Virus record (IMG/VR): IMGVR_UViG_3300042897_000742 | Coordinates: 1-64,000 of that record | Source of the DNA: a virus | Length of the DNA stretch: 64,000 nucleotides | Direction: 5' to 3' (one strand) | Shown here: positions 25,765-32,588 of the stretch, piece by piece | How the letters are laid out: the number at the start of each line of letters is the position of its first letter | Position numbering within the stretch: the stretch's first letter is position 1 | Notes under the pieces: model-generated | The model's database searches: none | Told to the model about the DNA's origin: nothing | Seen by the model: the letters and a program-made list of their open reading frames with translations, nothing else | Made by a program: the position numbers and the translations under genes

Positions 25765-25771
25765 CTTAAAT

Positions 25772-25842
25772 TGCCCTCTCGTCTAATGGCAGGACATGTG
25801 GTTTTGGTCCACAGTGTAGAGGTTCGAATCCTTTGGGGGCAA
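25772..25842 (+). tRNA. tRNA-Gln (TTG)
   Basis: Acceptor TGCCCTC/GGGGGCA with one G-T pair, anticodon loop TTTTGGT, T loop TTCGAAT. The 71-base length reflects a short D loop. Confidence 0.92.
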
Positions 25843-25847
25843 CATAT

Positions 25848-25922
25848 AGGGAAGTAGCGTAGCCCGGTTATCGCGCCTGGTTTGGGACCAGGAGATCGCA
25901 GGTTCGAATCCTGTCTTCCCTA
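25848..25922 (+). tRNA. tRNA-Pro (TGG)
   Basis: Acceptor AGGGAAG/CTTCCCT, anticodon stem CCTGG/CCAGG around loop TTTGGGA, T loop TTCGAAT, discriminator A. Confidence 0.93.
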
Positions 25923-25924
25923 CA

Positions 25925-25979
25925 AGGATACATACAGCAAATTTTATCAAACTGCAACTTTGAAGCCAAAACGTATCCT
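25925..25979 (+). ncRNA. stem-closed spacer RNA, type 1, copy B
   Basis: AGGATAC/GTATCCT (7 bp) encloses a ~40-base A-rich loop. The first 17 bases, AGGATACATACAGCAAA, match copy A at 25234 in nearly every position, while the loop interiors differ. Two copies with a kept 5' motif and a changed stem base that stays paired (G39-C83 in A; A30-T74 in B) suggest a selected RNA. Confidence 0.45.
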
Positions 25980-25985
25980 GTATTT

Positions 25986-26058
25986 GCCTCTGTAGCTCAG
26001 TTGGTAGAGCTACTGATTTGTAATCAGTGGGTCGTAGGTTCGAATCCTATCGGAGGCT
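25986..26058 (+). tRNA. tRNA-Thr (TGT)
   Basis: Acceptor GCCTCTG/CGGAGGC, anticodon stem ACTGA/TCAGT around TTTGTAA, T loop TTCGAAT. Confidence 0.95.
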
Positions 26059-26070
26059 CAAACATTATTT

Positions 26071-26144
26071 GGTCCGTTCGTCTAATTGGTTAGGACATCT
26101 CCCTTTCACGGAGAAGCTTACGGGTTCGATCCCCGTACGGACTA
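26071..26144 (+). tRNA. tRNA-Glu (TTC)
   Basis: Acceptor GGTCCGT/ACGGACT, anticodon stem TCTCC/GGAGA around CTTTCAC, T loop TTCGATC. Confidence 0.93.
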
Positions 26145-26150
26145 CAACAT

Positions 26151-26225
26151 TGCGGGGTGGACTGGAGATGGTTCCAGCTCGGTCTCATAAGCCGAACCAC
26201 ATGGGTTCGATTCCCATCCCCGCAA
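26151..26225 (+). tRNA. tRNA-Met (CAT), initiator-like
   Basis: Anticodon loop CTCATAA. The 5' part TGCGGGGTGGA and 3' part CCCCGCAA resemble bacterial initiator tRNA (CGCGGGGTGGA), but position 1 is T and pairs with A72, and the three G-C pairs of the anticodon stem are not complete. A second CAT tRNA with elongator features is at 27107. Initiator identity is inferred. Confidence 0.75.
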
Positions 26226-26229
26226 CAAA

Positions 26230-26324
26230 GGTGGTATCTAGACGAAAATGAAATTCCTGCTGTGAAGTCGACTTAATCAGCATATTCAGAAGTAGAAATG
26301 AAGGATCGCAAATCTTTCGCCACC
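26230..26324 (+). ncRNA. structured spacer RNA (type 2)
   Basis: A ~95-base spacer starts GGTGG and ends CCACC, with an inner hairpin TGCTG/CAGCA (26258-26282) whose loop contains AAGTCGACTT, a 10-base palindrome. No frame or tRNA is present. The closing stem is only 5 bp, so this is weaker than the type 1 elements. Confidence 0.3.
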
Positions 26325-26332
26325 CTCTTATT

Positions 26333-26406
26333 GGCTCGTTAGTAGAGATGGTTACAATGTCGCCCTGTCACGGCGAAGGTCACGGGTTCGAGTCCCGTAC
26401 GGGCCG
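26333..26406 (+). tRNA. tRNA-Asp (GTC)
   Basis: Acceptor GGCTCGT/ACGGGCC, anticodon stem TCGCC/GGCGA around CTGTCAC, T loop TTCGAGT, discriminator G. CCA is encoded (26407-26409), unlike most tRNAs here. Confidence 0.94.
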
Positions 26407-26419
26407 CCAAAAAATGCCG

Positions 26420-26476
26420 AGGTTAATGCATAACCTAAAGTAACACGTACGGTTACACAGTAGGAAGGCTACCTAC
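26420..26476 (+). ncRNA. triple-hairpin spacer RNA with palindromic loops (type 3)
   Basis: Three consecutive hairpins, each a 5-bp stem with a 7-base loop: AGGTT/AACCT with loop AATGCAT, GTAAC/GTTAC with loop ACGTACG, GTAGG/CCTAC with loop AAGGCTA. The first two loops contain self-complementary cores (ATGCAT and CGTACG) that could pair between two molecules. The element fills the spacer between tRNA-Asp and tRNA-Ala. Confidence 0.45.
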
Positions 26477-26481
26477 ACTTT

Positions 26482-26555
26482 GGGGGTATAGCTCAGTTGG
26501 CTAGAGCATCTGCCTTGCACGCAGAGGGTCGTGGGTTCGAATCCCTCTACCTCCA
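26482..26555 (+). tRNA. tRNA-Ala (TGC)
   Basis: Acceptor GGGGGTA/TACCTCC, anticodon stem TCTGC/GCAGA around CTTGCAC, T loop TTCGAAT. The Ala identity pair G3-T70 is present. Confidence 0.95.
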
Positions 26556-26559
26556 CTAA

Positions 26560-26632
26560 GATCTCGTAGCTCAGTTGGTAGAGCAATACACTTTTAATGT
26601 ATGGGCCGCGCGTTCGAGCTGCGCCGGGATCA
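26560..26632 (+). tRNA. tRNA-Lys (TTT)
   Basis: Acceptor GATCTCG/CGGGATC, anticodon stem ATACA/TGTAT around CTTTTAA, T loop TTCGAGC. Confidence 0.93.
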
Positions 26633-26643
26633 CAAAAAAATCG

Positions 26644-26727
26644 TACATCATAGTTTTCCCGTTTAGGATGTAGCTATAAGATGTAAATGTGAAAGGCGCA
26701 ATCGCAGTAGGTTAAGCGATATCCTAC
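26644..26727 (+). ncRNA. structured spacer RNA (type 4)
   Basis: The ~100-base spacer after tRNA-Lys holds hairpin TACATC/GATGTA (26644-26672) and, near the end, either ATCGC/GCGAT (26701-26720) or GTAGG/CCTAC (26707-26727). These last two stems overlap and exclude each other, so the element could switch between folds. No coding frame was found. Confidence 0.33.
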
Positions 26728-26732
26728 AACTT

Positions 26733-26813
26733 GCCGAAGTGGTGGAATGGTATACACGCTGGTCTTAGGAACCAGTGCCTAACGGCTTAAGGGTTCGAGT
26801 CCCTTCTTCGGTA
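26733..26813 (+). tRNA. tRNA-Leu (TAG)
   Basis: Class II tRNA with variable arm TGCCTAACGGCT, acceptor GCCGAAG/CTTCGGT, anticodon stem CTGGT/ACCAG around CTTAGGA, discriminator A as in Leu. It reads CTN codons, not the TTA codon common in this genome. Confidence 0.94.
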
Positions 26814-26818
26814 CTAAT

Positions 26819-26893
26819 GCATCTTTAGCTCAGTTGGTTTAGAGCGTTACCCTTACAAGGTAAATGTCGGTGGTTCGAATCCATCAAGGTGCA
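26819..26893 (+). tRNA. tRNA-Val (TAC)
   Basis: Acceptor GCATCTT/AAGGTGC, anticodon stem TTACC/GGTAA around CTTACAA, T loop TTCGAAT. CCA is encoded (26894-26896). Confidence 0.94.
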
Positions 26894-26895
26894 CC

Positions 26896-27014
26896 AAGAG
26901 ATATAGTGAAGCTGTATGATATGGTCTTAATCCCGCTGACTGTCAAAAAGGCATTAGGAGATTCAGATGTGTTGATTATATCACAGAATGCCCGAAAGAC
27001 CCGAAGTATCTCTT
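26896..27014 (+). ncRNA. nested multi-helix spacer RNA (type 5)
   Basis: Four helices nest in register: AAGAGATA/TATCTCTT (26896-26903 with 27007-27014), GGTCTT/AAGACC (26923-26928 with 26996-27001), GGCATT/AATGCC (26950-26955 with 26987-26992) and TGTG/CACA inside. This ordered nesting over 119 bases is hard to get by chance and makes this the best single candidate for a folded RNA among the spacers. No frame, no tRNA features. Confidence 0.55.
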
Positions 27015-27018
27015 TTAT

Positions 27019-27101
27019 TGGAAGGTGGGTGAGTGGTTAAAACCGGCAGACTGTAAATCTGCTCTCTTCGGAGTACGGCGGTTCGAATCCGTCCCTTCCA
27101 A
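27019..27101 (+). tRNA. tRNA-Tyr (GTA)
   Basis: Class II tRNA, acceptor TGGAAGG/CCTTCCA, anticodon stem GCAGA/TCTGC around CTGTAAA, variable arm CTCTTCGGAG, T loop TTCGAAT. Confidence 0.93.
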
Positions 27102-27106
27102 CATTT

Positions 27107-27180
27107 GGACCTTTAGCTCAGTTGGTTAGAGCATCGGACTCATAATCCGCAGGTCGCAGGTTCGAGCCCTGCAAGGTCCA
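27107..27180 (+). tRNA. tRNA-Met (CAT), elongator-like
   Basis: Acceptor GGACCTT/AAGGTCC, anticodon loop CTCATAA, T loop TTCGAGC. Could instead be an Ile tRNA with lysidine at position 34; sequence alone does not settle this. Confidence 0.85.
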
Positions 27181-27185
27181 CGTTT

Positions 27186-27257
27186 AGTCGATTAGTTCAA
27201 TGGATAGAACACTTGACTACGGATCAAGAGATAAGGGTTCGAGTCCTTTATTGACTA
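27186..27257 (+). tRNA. tRNA-Arg (ACG)
   Basis: Acceptor AGTCGAT/ATTGACT, anticodon stem CTTGA/TCAAG around CTACGGA, T loop TTCGAGT. It would read CGN after A-to-I editing at position 34, not the AGA codon this phage favours. Confidence 0.93.
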
Positions 27258-27262
27258 CTAAT

Positions 27263-27335
27263 GGTGATGTAGCTCAGTCGGTAGAGCAAAGGACTGAAAA
27301 TCCTTGTGTCGGCGGTTCGATTCCGTCCATCACCA
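27263..27335 (+). tRNA. tRNA-Phe (GAA)
   Basis: Acceptor GGTGATG/CATCACC, anticodon stem AAGGA/TCCTT around CTGAAAA, T loop TTCGATT. CCA is encoded (27336-27338). Confidence 0.95.
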
Positions 27336-27337
27336 CC

Positions 27338-27414
27338 AAGTAATAGGTAAGCATCTAAGGGGTCTCCCATGTAATATTGGGGCGTGTCTAACCCAAAGCC
27401 TCTGCTTATTACTT
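27338..27414 (+). ncRNA. stem-closed spacer RNA (type 6)
   Basis: AAGTAATA/TATTACTT (27338-27345 with 27407-27414) continues across a small bulge as AGCA/TGCT (27350-27353 with 27403-27406). Inside is a hairpin TTGGG/CCCAA (27377-27396). The 77-base element sits between tRNA-Phe and tRNA-Asn and has no coding frame. Confidence 0.5.
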
Positions 27415-27418
27415 TTAT

Positions 27419-27490
27419 TCCTCGGTAGCTCAGAGGCAGAGCACATGACTGTTAATCATGGGGTCGGGATATCGTAATTCCCCCGGGGAG
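27419..27490 (+). tRNA. tRNA-Asn (GTT) with atypical T loop
   Basis: Acceptor TCCTCGG/CCGGGGA, anticodon stem CATGA/TCATG around CTGTTAA. The T arm reads GGGATATCGTAATTCCC, so T54 and A58 of the usual TTCGA loop are A and T. All other 21 tRNAs keep a normal T loop. It may be damaged or unusually folded. Confidence 0.8.
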
Positions 27491-27505
27491 CAAAAACGCT
27501 TAATA

Positions 27506-27543
27506 GAACAAAGTACAAGTTCAGAACAGGGTGCGGGTCCTGT
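27506..27543 (+). ncRNA. two-hairpin spacer RNA (type 7)
   Basis: The ~58-base spacer between tRNA-Asn and tRNA-Ile contains GAAC/GTTC (27506-27522) and ACAGG/CCTGT with loop GTGCGGGT (27526-27543). No closing stem is seen. Confidence 0.3.
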
Positions 27544-27548
27544 GACAT

Positions 27549-27622
27549 TGGAATATAGCTCAGTTGGTTAGAGCATTCGTCTGATACGCGAAGGGTCGGC
27601 AGTTCGAGTCTGCCTATTCCAA
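27549..27622 (+). tRNA. tRNA-Ile (GAT)
   Basis: Acceptor TGGAATA/TATTCCA, anticodon stem TTCGT/GCGAA around CTGATAC, T loop TTCGAGT. Confidence 0.94.
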
Positions 27623-27627
27623 CACAT

Positions 27628-27702
27628 GGTGGTTATAGCTCAGTTGGTTAGAGCATCTGATTGTGGTTCAGAAGGTTGTGGGTTCGACTCCCATTAATCA
27701 CC
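27628..27702 (+). tRNA. tRNA-His (GTG)
   Basis: Acceptor GTGGTTA/TAATCAC with the extra G-1 (27628) opposite C73 (27702), the His hallmark. Anticodon stem TCTGA/TCAGA around TTGTGGT. Confidence 0.95.
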
Positions 27703-27708
27703 CATAAT

Positions 27709-27779
27709 GGCACTATGGCCGAGTGGTTAGGTGGAGGTCTGCAAAACCTTCTACACAGGTTCGATTCCTGTTGGTGCCT
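27709..27779 (+). tRNA. tRNA-Cys (GCA)
   Basis: Acceptor GGCACTA/TGGTGCC, anticodon loop CTGCAAA, discriminator T as required for CysRS. Confidence 0.94.
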
Positions 27780-27787
27780 CAATAAAC

Positions 27788-27860
27788 GCGTCTGTAGCTC
27801 AGCTGGTAGAGCACTGGTCTCCAAAACCAGGTGTCGGTGGTTCGAACCCATCCAGGCGTG
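27788..27860 (+). tRNA. tRNA-Trp (CCA)
   Basis: Acceptor GCGTCTG/CAGGCGT (two G-T pairs), anticodon stem CTGGT/ACCAG around CTCCAAA, discriminator G as in bacterial Trp tRNA. Confidence 0.93.
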
Positions 27861-27876
27861 CAAATACTTAAAATGA

Positions 27877-28326
27877 ATGAAGGTGTTTAGAAAGACAGAT
27901 GGAGTTAAGGTTAATGTGATTGATCACACCCTTGAGCAGTTAAAGAATTACCCACATGCATCGATTCACATTGGAACCGATTCACAAAATCATGGTGATG
28001 TGACTATGTACAGTACAGTAATAGCATATCGCTTTGGATCGTCAGGTGTTCATTATATCTTTACTAAACAAAAGATGCCAAAAATCACTGATATGTGGAC
28101 TCGTCTTTGGAAAGAAGCTGAGATGAGTATTGAAACGGCAGAATGGCTTACACAACAAATTAATGTTAAGGTTCAAATTGATATGGACTATAATGGAGAT
28201 GAAGAGCATAAATCTCATAGAATTATTTCCGCGGCAAAAGGTTGGGCAAATTCTTTAGGTTATAAAGTAAATGTAAAACCTAACGAACAGATTGCAACTC
28301 GTGCAGCTGATTATTGCTGTAGATAA
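27877..28326 (+). CDS. DUF458/YkuK-like RNase H-fold protein
   Basis: This 149-residue protein resembles the YkuK (DUF458) family, a predicted RNase H-like nuclease: HIGTDSQNHG at ~31-40 with the first Asp, EAEMSIETAEWL at ~87-98, VQIDMDYN at ~106-113 with a second Asp, then KSHRIISAAKGWANSLGY and VKPNEQIATRAAD. It is embedded in the tRNA array, 16 bases after tRNA-Trp and 1 base before tRNA-Ser (GCT). That suggests action on tRNA or related RNA, but the family function is not firmly known. Confidence 0.75.
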   Translation: MKVFRKTDGVKVNVIDHTLEQLKNYPHASIHIGTDSQNHGDVTMYSTVIAYRFGSSGVHYIFTKQKMPKITDMWTRLWKEAEMSIETAEWLTQQINVKVQIDMDYNGDEEHKSHRIISAAKGWANSLGYKVNVKPNEQIATRAADYCCR

Positions 28327-28327
28327 A

Positions 28328-28412
28328 GGAAGGTTACCCAAGTGGTGAAGGGGGCAGTTTGCTAAACTGTTAGGTCGGTAACGGCGCGAGGGTTCAAATC
28401 CCTCACCTTCCG
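28328..28412 (+). tRNA. tRNA-Ser (GCT)
   Basis: Class II tRNA, acceptor GGAAGGT/ACCTTCC, anticodon loop TTGCTAA, variable arm TAGGTCGGTAACGGCGC, T loop TTCAAAT, discriminator G. Last member of the array. Confidence 0.94.
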
Positions 28413-28415
28413 CTC

Positions 28416-28446
28416 TTTCAGAAATCATATCTATGTATTATATTTG
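28416..28446 (+). promoter_or_regulatory. Bacteroidetes-type promoter (TTTC-N19-TATATTTG)
   Basis: TTTC (28416-28419), 19-base spacer, TATATTTG (28439-28446). It begins right at the 3' end of tRNA-Ser and would drive the small gene at 28463 and possibly the topoisomerase genes. Confidence 0.7.
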
Positions 28447-28462
28447 AATAAATAGTTTAGGT

Positions 28463-28660
28463 ATGAAAAAAGATTTTATTTGGGTACGCAAGGTTATCCT
28501 AAACAAAGATAACAAGTCGATTCATTATGATTCGCTTGTTAATCTTATTTTACTGTTTTCAGACAAATGGCAACATTTGGAAAAGGATCCGCGATTTAAG
28601 GAAGCCTATATTTCATACAAGACATTTTTGAAACTTACCCTTAGACATCAATATAATTAA
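28463..28660 (+). CDS. small hypothetical protein (65 aa)
   Basis: This 65-residue basic protein (MKKDFIWVRKVILNKDNKS...) starts 17 bases after a strong host-like promoter. It is helical with no recognised motif. An early function is inferred from the promoter only. Confidence 0.55.
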   Translation: MKKDFIWVRKVILNKDNKSIHYDSLVNLILLFSDKWQHLEKDPRFKEAYISYKTFLKLTLRHQYN

Positions 28661-28677
28661 ACCAAACAGAGTTTTAG

Positions 28678-28692
28678 CATATAAAAATAAAA
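28678..28692 (+). promoter_or_regulatory. late-type promoter box
   Basis: CATATAAAAATAAAA lies 18 bases before the topoisomerase start. Confidence 0.5.
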
Positions 28693-28695
28693 GGT

Positions 28696-30573
28696 ATGGC
28701 CGTAAGTGTAGAAAAGAGGTATCAAAAACTTACTGACACTGAACACGTTCTCCTTCGTCCAGGTATGTACATCGGTTCAATTAAACCGCATACCGAGGAA
28801 GTATTTCTTCTTAACGAAAAGAAAGGTAAATTTGAACCTACAGAGATTACTTATAATCCAGGTTTCATAAAACTTTTTGACGAGATCGTATCAAATTCAG
28901 TTGATGAACATAAAAGAAATCCTCAACTTAACCAGATTAAAATTACTATCGATGAAGTATCTGGTAGAATATCAATCTGGGATAATGGAGGAATTCCTGT
29001 AGAGATCCATAAAGAGTATGGAGAATGGGTTCCTGAAATGATCTTTAGTAATCTTAAGACTGGTAGTAACTTTGATGATACCGAAGACCGTACTGTTGTA
29101 GGTACTAATGGTGTAGGTAGTACATTAACCAATATCTTTAGTAAGGAATTCAAAATAGAAACATGTGATGGTAAAAAATCATTTGTGCAGGTGTTTTCAG
29201 ATAACATGTCTAAAAAGACAGAACCTGTAATTAAATCTCATAAGAAAGGCTATACTGAAATTTCTTACATTGCAGATTTTGAAAGATTTGGAATGAAGAA
29301 AATTGATAAGTCTTCTCTGCAAATGATTCAGAAAAGGCTTTATGATATTGCTGCATGTAATACTTCGCTTAAGATCTATCTTAATGATACCTTAATATCA
29401 TTTAAGAACTTTAAAGAATATGCAGAGCTTTATACTGATAATGTTTTCTATGAACAGTCTCCAAATTGGAAAATCGGTATAGGACATTCAACATCAGGAT
29501 TTAAAGCAATATCATTCGTCAATTCAGTTGAAACAAAGGATGGTGGTACTCATGTTAATAATGTTACATTTCAAATCATTCAATATCTTAGAGAGAAGAT
29601 TAAGAAAAAGTATCGGGTTGATGTAAAACCTACAGATCTAAAACAACACATCTTTCTCTTTATTGATTGTACAATTATTAATCCTGCATTCTCATCTCAA
29701 ACCAAGGAGAAACTCATTACTGAACCTAAAGACTTTGGGAGTACACATGAACTTTCAGAAAAGATTCTTAAACAGATTTTTACATCAGAGATTATTCAAT
29801 CCGTTCTTGATTGGATTGAAAGAAAGCAGGCAGCCGAAGAACGAGCAAAACTTAGAAAATTAAATAATAACCTCGATAAGTCAAAGGTAATTAAATTAAT
29901 TGATGCAAAGAAAACTGGAGATAGAAAGCCCTGCACATTGGCAATCTTTGAAGGTGACTCTGCATCATCTGCATTTCGTCGTTACCGAGATCCACTAACA
30001 CAAGGTGCATTTCCTCTGCGTGGTAAATTTATTAATGTAAGAGAAATTCCTGATTCAAAGGTTGTACAAAATAAAGAAGTACAATCTCTGATGGCTGCAA
30101 TTGGACTAAAGATTGGTCATGAACCAAAGGACTTAAGGTATGGTAAGATCTTATTCTATACCGATGCTGATGTTGATGGAAATTCAATTTCTGCATTGCT
30201 AATTAATTTCTTTGGTAAATATTGGCCTGAGTTATTTGAAGAGGGTAAAGTTCTTAAGGTAGAAACACCTCTTATGGTAGCAAAGAAAGGGAAGGAAACA
30301 TTAAGTTTTTATTCTGAGGAGGAATATAAAGAATGGGAACAGAAGCAAAAATCGCTTTCATCATGGAATATTGAATATAAGAAAGGATTGGCTGCATTGG
30401 AAGATGAAGAATATCAGGAGATCATTAGAAGCCCTAGATCGTACTTTCTTACTAAAGATAATGGATTTAACAGTACATTAAATATTTGGTTTGCAGGTGA
30501 CTCTAGTCCTCGCAAAAAGAAGATTCTAGGTGAAACAGTAGAAATTAAAACAAGTAATAAATCTCTTTTTTAA
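28696..30573 (+). CDS. type II topoisomerase ATPase/TOPRIM subunit (T4 gp39-like)
   Basis: This 625-residue GyrB-like protein shows the GHKL ATPase start VLLRPGMYIGS (~18-28), EIVSNSVDEHKR (the ATP-binding Asn/Glu helix, ~64-75), WDNGGIPVE (~95-103) and GTNGVGSTLTN (~135-145). The TOPRIM domain has FEGDSASSAFRRYRD (~418-432) and DADVDG (~492-497). With the next gene it would form a topoisomerase that relieves supercoils during replication. The stop overlaps the next ATG (TAATG). Confidence 0.93.
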   Translation: MAVSVEKRYQKLTDTEHVLLRPGMYIGSIKPHTEEVFLLNEKKGKFEPTEITYNPGFIKLFDEIVSNSVDEHKRNPQLNQIKITIDEVSGRISIWDNGGIPVEIHKEYGEWVPEMIFSNLKTGSNFDDTEDRTVVGTNGVGSTLTNIFSKEFKIETCDGKKSFVQVFSDNMSKKTEPVIKSHKKGYTEISYIADFERFGMKKIDKSSLQMIQKRLYDIAACNTSLKIYLNDTLISFKNFKEYAELYTDNVFYEQSPNWKIGIGHSTSGFKAISFVNSVETKDGGTHVNNVTFQIIQYLREKIKKKYRVDVKPTDLKQHIFLFIDCTIINPAFSSQTKEKLITEPKDFGSTHELSEKILKQIFTSEIIQSVLDWIERKQAAEERAKLRKLNNNLDKSKVIKLIDAKKTGDRKPCTLAIFEGDSASSAFRRYRDPLTQGAFPLRGKFINVREIPDSKVVQNKEVQSLMAAIGLKIGHEPKDLRYGKILFYTDADVDGNSISALLINFFGKYWPELFEEGKVLKVETPLMVAKKGKETLSFYSEEEYKEWEQKQKSLSSWNIEYKKGLAALEDEEYQEIIRSPRSYFLTKDNGFNSTLNIWFAGDSSPRKKKILGETVEIKTSNKSLF

Positions 30574-31916
30574 TGGAAAAAAGAACAGTAACATCATTCT
30601 TTGATAAAGAATATTTGGAGTATGCCAAATATGTTGTAGAAAATCGGGCAATCCCTAGCTGCATTGATGGTCTTAAGCCAACACAGAGAAAGGTTGTTTT
30701 CGTTGCAAATAAAATTTGGAAAAATGGTTCAGAGAAGCCAATGAAACTATTCCAACTTGCAGGTCGTGTAGCGGCTGAGGCATATTATCACCACGGTAAT
30801 ACTTCTTTAGAATCTGCAATGGTTGGAATGGCTCAAAAGTTTAAGAACTCTTTACCTCTTTTAGATGGGATTGGTCAATTTGGTTCATTAAGATCACCTT
30901 CTGCCGGTGCACCTCGTTACATCAGTGCAAAATTACATCCTAACTTTAGATTAATTTATCAAGATTTTGAACTTCTTAATAATAAGATCGAAGAAGGCGT
31001 AGAGATTGAACCAGATTTTTTCCTACCTATTGTTCCTACTGTTATCTTAAATGGTTCATCTGGAATCGCTGTAGGATTTGCAACTAACATTCTTAACCGA
31101 AATCCTAAAGATGTAGTAGAAGCATGTTTGGCTGTTCTTAAGGATAAGAAGATTAAAACTCTCTCCCCTTGGTTAAGTGAATTTAAGGGAACATTTACTA
31201 GAGATTCCAGTAATCCTAATACCTGGAAAATTAGTGGATCGTATGAAATTGTAAATAGTACAACAGTAAAGGTAACAGAAATTCCACCTTCGTTTACTTA
31301 TGAAAGATATGAAGAATGGTTAAATGCATTGGTTGATAAAAAGATCATTGTTGATTATGAAGATAACTCGGCAGATAAAATTGAATACATTCTAAAATTC
31401 CAACGAGCAATTCTTAAGGACTATATTTCAAAGGATAGATTAGAAGGTCTTTTAAAGATTCATTCACAAGAAACAGAAAACCTTACAACAATTGATGAGA
31501 CTGGTAAATTAAAAATCTTTACTAAAGCCGAGGATATTGTAACTCACTTCGTTGGAATAAGACTTCAGTTTTACCATAAGAGAAAAGCCTATCTTTTAGA
31601 TAAGTTAGGCAGAGAACTTCTTATTATATCAAATAAGGCTAGATTTATTAAAGATATCATCGAGGGTAAACTTAAAGTAAATAATGTTGCAAAGGATATC
31701 ATTGTTAAGTATCTTGAAGATAATAAGTATGATAAGGTTGATGGATCATATACATACCTATTAAGTATGGCAATTTATTCATTAACGAAAGAACGATTTG
31801 AAGAATTACTCAAACAAAAATCTGAAAAGGAAATTGAGGTTGAAGCCATTAAGAAAACTGATCCTAAGGATATGTATATAAGCGATCTAGAGCAATTGAA
31901 AAAATCACTCGTTTAA
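30573..31916 (+). CDS. type II topoisomerase cleavage subunit (T4 gp52-like)
   Basis: This 447-residue GyrA/ParC-like protein has the IDGLKPTQRKVVF motif (~31-43), AGRVAAEAYYHHGNTS (~63-78) and the catalytic Tyr at about 116 within APRYISAKL. GSSGIAVGFATNILNRN (~165-181) is also typical. It lacks a GyrA-type beta-propeller tail, as does T4 gp52 (441 residues). It works with the preceding subunit; the one-base overlap implies coupled translation. Confidence 0.93.
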   Translation: MEKRTVTSFFDKEYLEYAKYVVENRAIPSCIDGLKPTQRKVVFVANKIWKNGSEKPMKLFQLAGRVAAEAYYHHGNTSLESAMVGMAQKFKNSLPLLDGIGQFGSLRSPSAGAPRYISAKLHPNFRLIYQDFELLNNKIEEGVEIEPDFFLPIVPTVILNGSSGIAVGFATNILNRNPKDVVEACLAVLKDKKIKTLSPWLSEFKGTFTRDSSNPNTWKISGSYEIVNSTTVKVTEIPPSFTYERYEEWLNALVDKKIIVDYEDNSADKIEYILKFQRAILKDYISKDRLEGLLKIHSQETENLTTIDETGKLKIFTKAEDIVTHFVGIRLQFYHKRKAYLLDKLGRELLIISNKARFIKDIIEGKLKVNNVAKDIIVKYLEDNKYDKVDGSYTYLLSMAIYSLTKERFEELLKQKSEKEIEVEAIKKTDPKDMYISDLEQLKKSLV

Positions 31917-31938
31917 TGAAACCTATGGGTGATCTTTC

Positions 31939-31952
31939 AATATAAAAATAAA
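31939..31952 (+). promoter_or_regulatory. late-type promoter box
   Basis: AATATAAAAATAAA lies 19 bases before the ATG at 31958. Confidence 0.4.
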
Positions 31953-31957
31953 TTAGA

Positions 31958-32119
31958 ATGAAAACATATATCATTGTAGGTAGAGATGTTAAGTGGACGT
32001 GTGAAGCCAATACTGAACAAGAAGCATGGGAATCTTTAGCCCAACTAAAAAGACTACCCGTATCAGAACTAAAGAAAATGTTTAAACTTTTAAATGAAGA
32101 TCAACCTAAAAAACAATAA
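31958..32119 (+). CDS. small hypothetical protein (53 aa)
   Basis: An ATG at 31958 opens a 53-codon frame ending with TAA at 32117-32119 (MKTYIIVGRDVKWTCEANTE...). It has a promoter-like box upstream and the next gene 2 bases downstream. It is probably a small alpha/beta protein; function unknown. Confidence 0.5.
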   Translation: MKTYIIVGRDVKWTCEANTEQEAWESLAQLKRLPVSELKKMFKLLNEDQPKKQ

Positions 32120-32121
32120 CT

Positions 32122-32349
32122 ATGTTAATAGAACAAACATCAATGACAGATTCATCAATGATTAAAAAAGCAGTTTATAATTTCTCTGCCAATACATTGA
32201 AAGTAGAATTTAATTCAGGTGCCGTTTACGAATATTCAAATGTAGATTCACAAACATATGATGAATTTTGTAAAGCAGAATCTCAAGGAAAATTTTTCAA
32301 TGAAAAAATTAAAAACAACTTCCAAAACACTAAACTCTTATTAGACTAA
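32122..32349 (+). CDS. KTSC-domain protein
   Basis: This 75-residue protein matches the KTSC domain pattern: a start with S...I...YN, then TLKVEFNSGAVYEYSNVDSQ (20 residues quoted at most) and a C-terminal KFFNEKIKNNF. KTSC domains occur alone or fused to lysyl-tRNA synthetases and phage proteins; their function is not established. It is spaced 2 bases from both neighbours. Confidence 0.75.
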   Translation: MLIEQTSMTDSSMIKKAVYNFSANTLKVEFNSGAVYEYSNVDSQTYDEFCKAESQGKFFNEKIKNNFQNTKLLLD

Positions 32350-32351
32350 TT

Positions 32352-32588
32352 ATGGGACCAACTAATGTAATGTACGATGCCCTTAAGGCACAATTCGTAG
32401 CACAAAAACAAAAGGCTCTTGCCACACTTACTATTTACTTAACAAATCCTGTAGGAATTGGAGAACATCCTCAACATATCGATGAAATGATGACCTTAAC
32501 AAGATCTCTTGCTGAGGCAGAGGATTGCATCCAAACTTTAGAAAATACATTTGAAGTAAAATCTACAGCAAATGAAAACGGTAACTGA
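32352..32588 (+). CDS. small hypothetical protein (78 aa)
   Basis: This 78-residue helical protein has no recognised motif and overlaps the next gene by 17 bases. It belongs to a run of short genes before the nucleotide kinases. Confidence 0.55.
   Translation: MGPTNVMYDALKAQFVAQKQKALATLTIYLTNPVGIGEHPQHIDEMMTLTRSLAEAEDCIQTLENTFEVKSTANENGN

Noticed and set aside
26027-26251. Open frames across the tRNA array (also 27661-27876 and 27648-27863)
   Set aside because: They are made of tRNA sequences read as codons.
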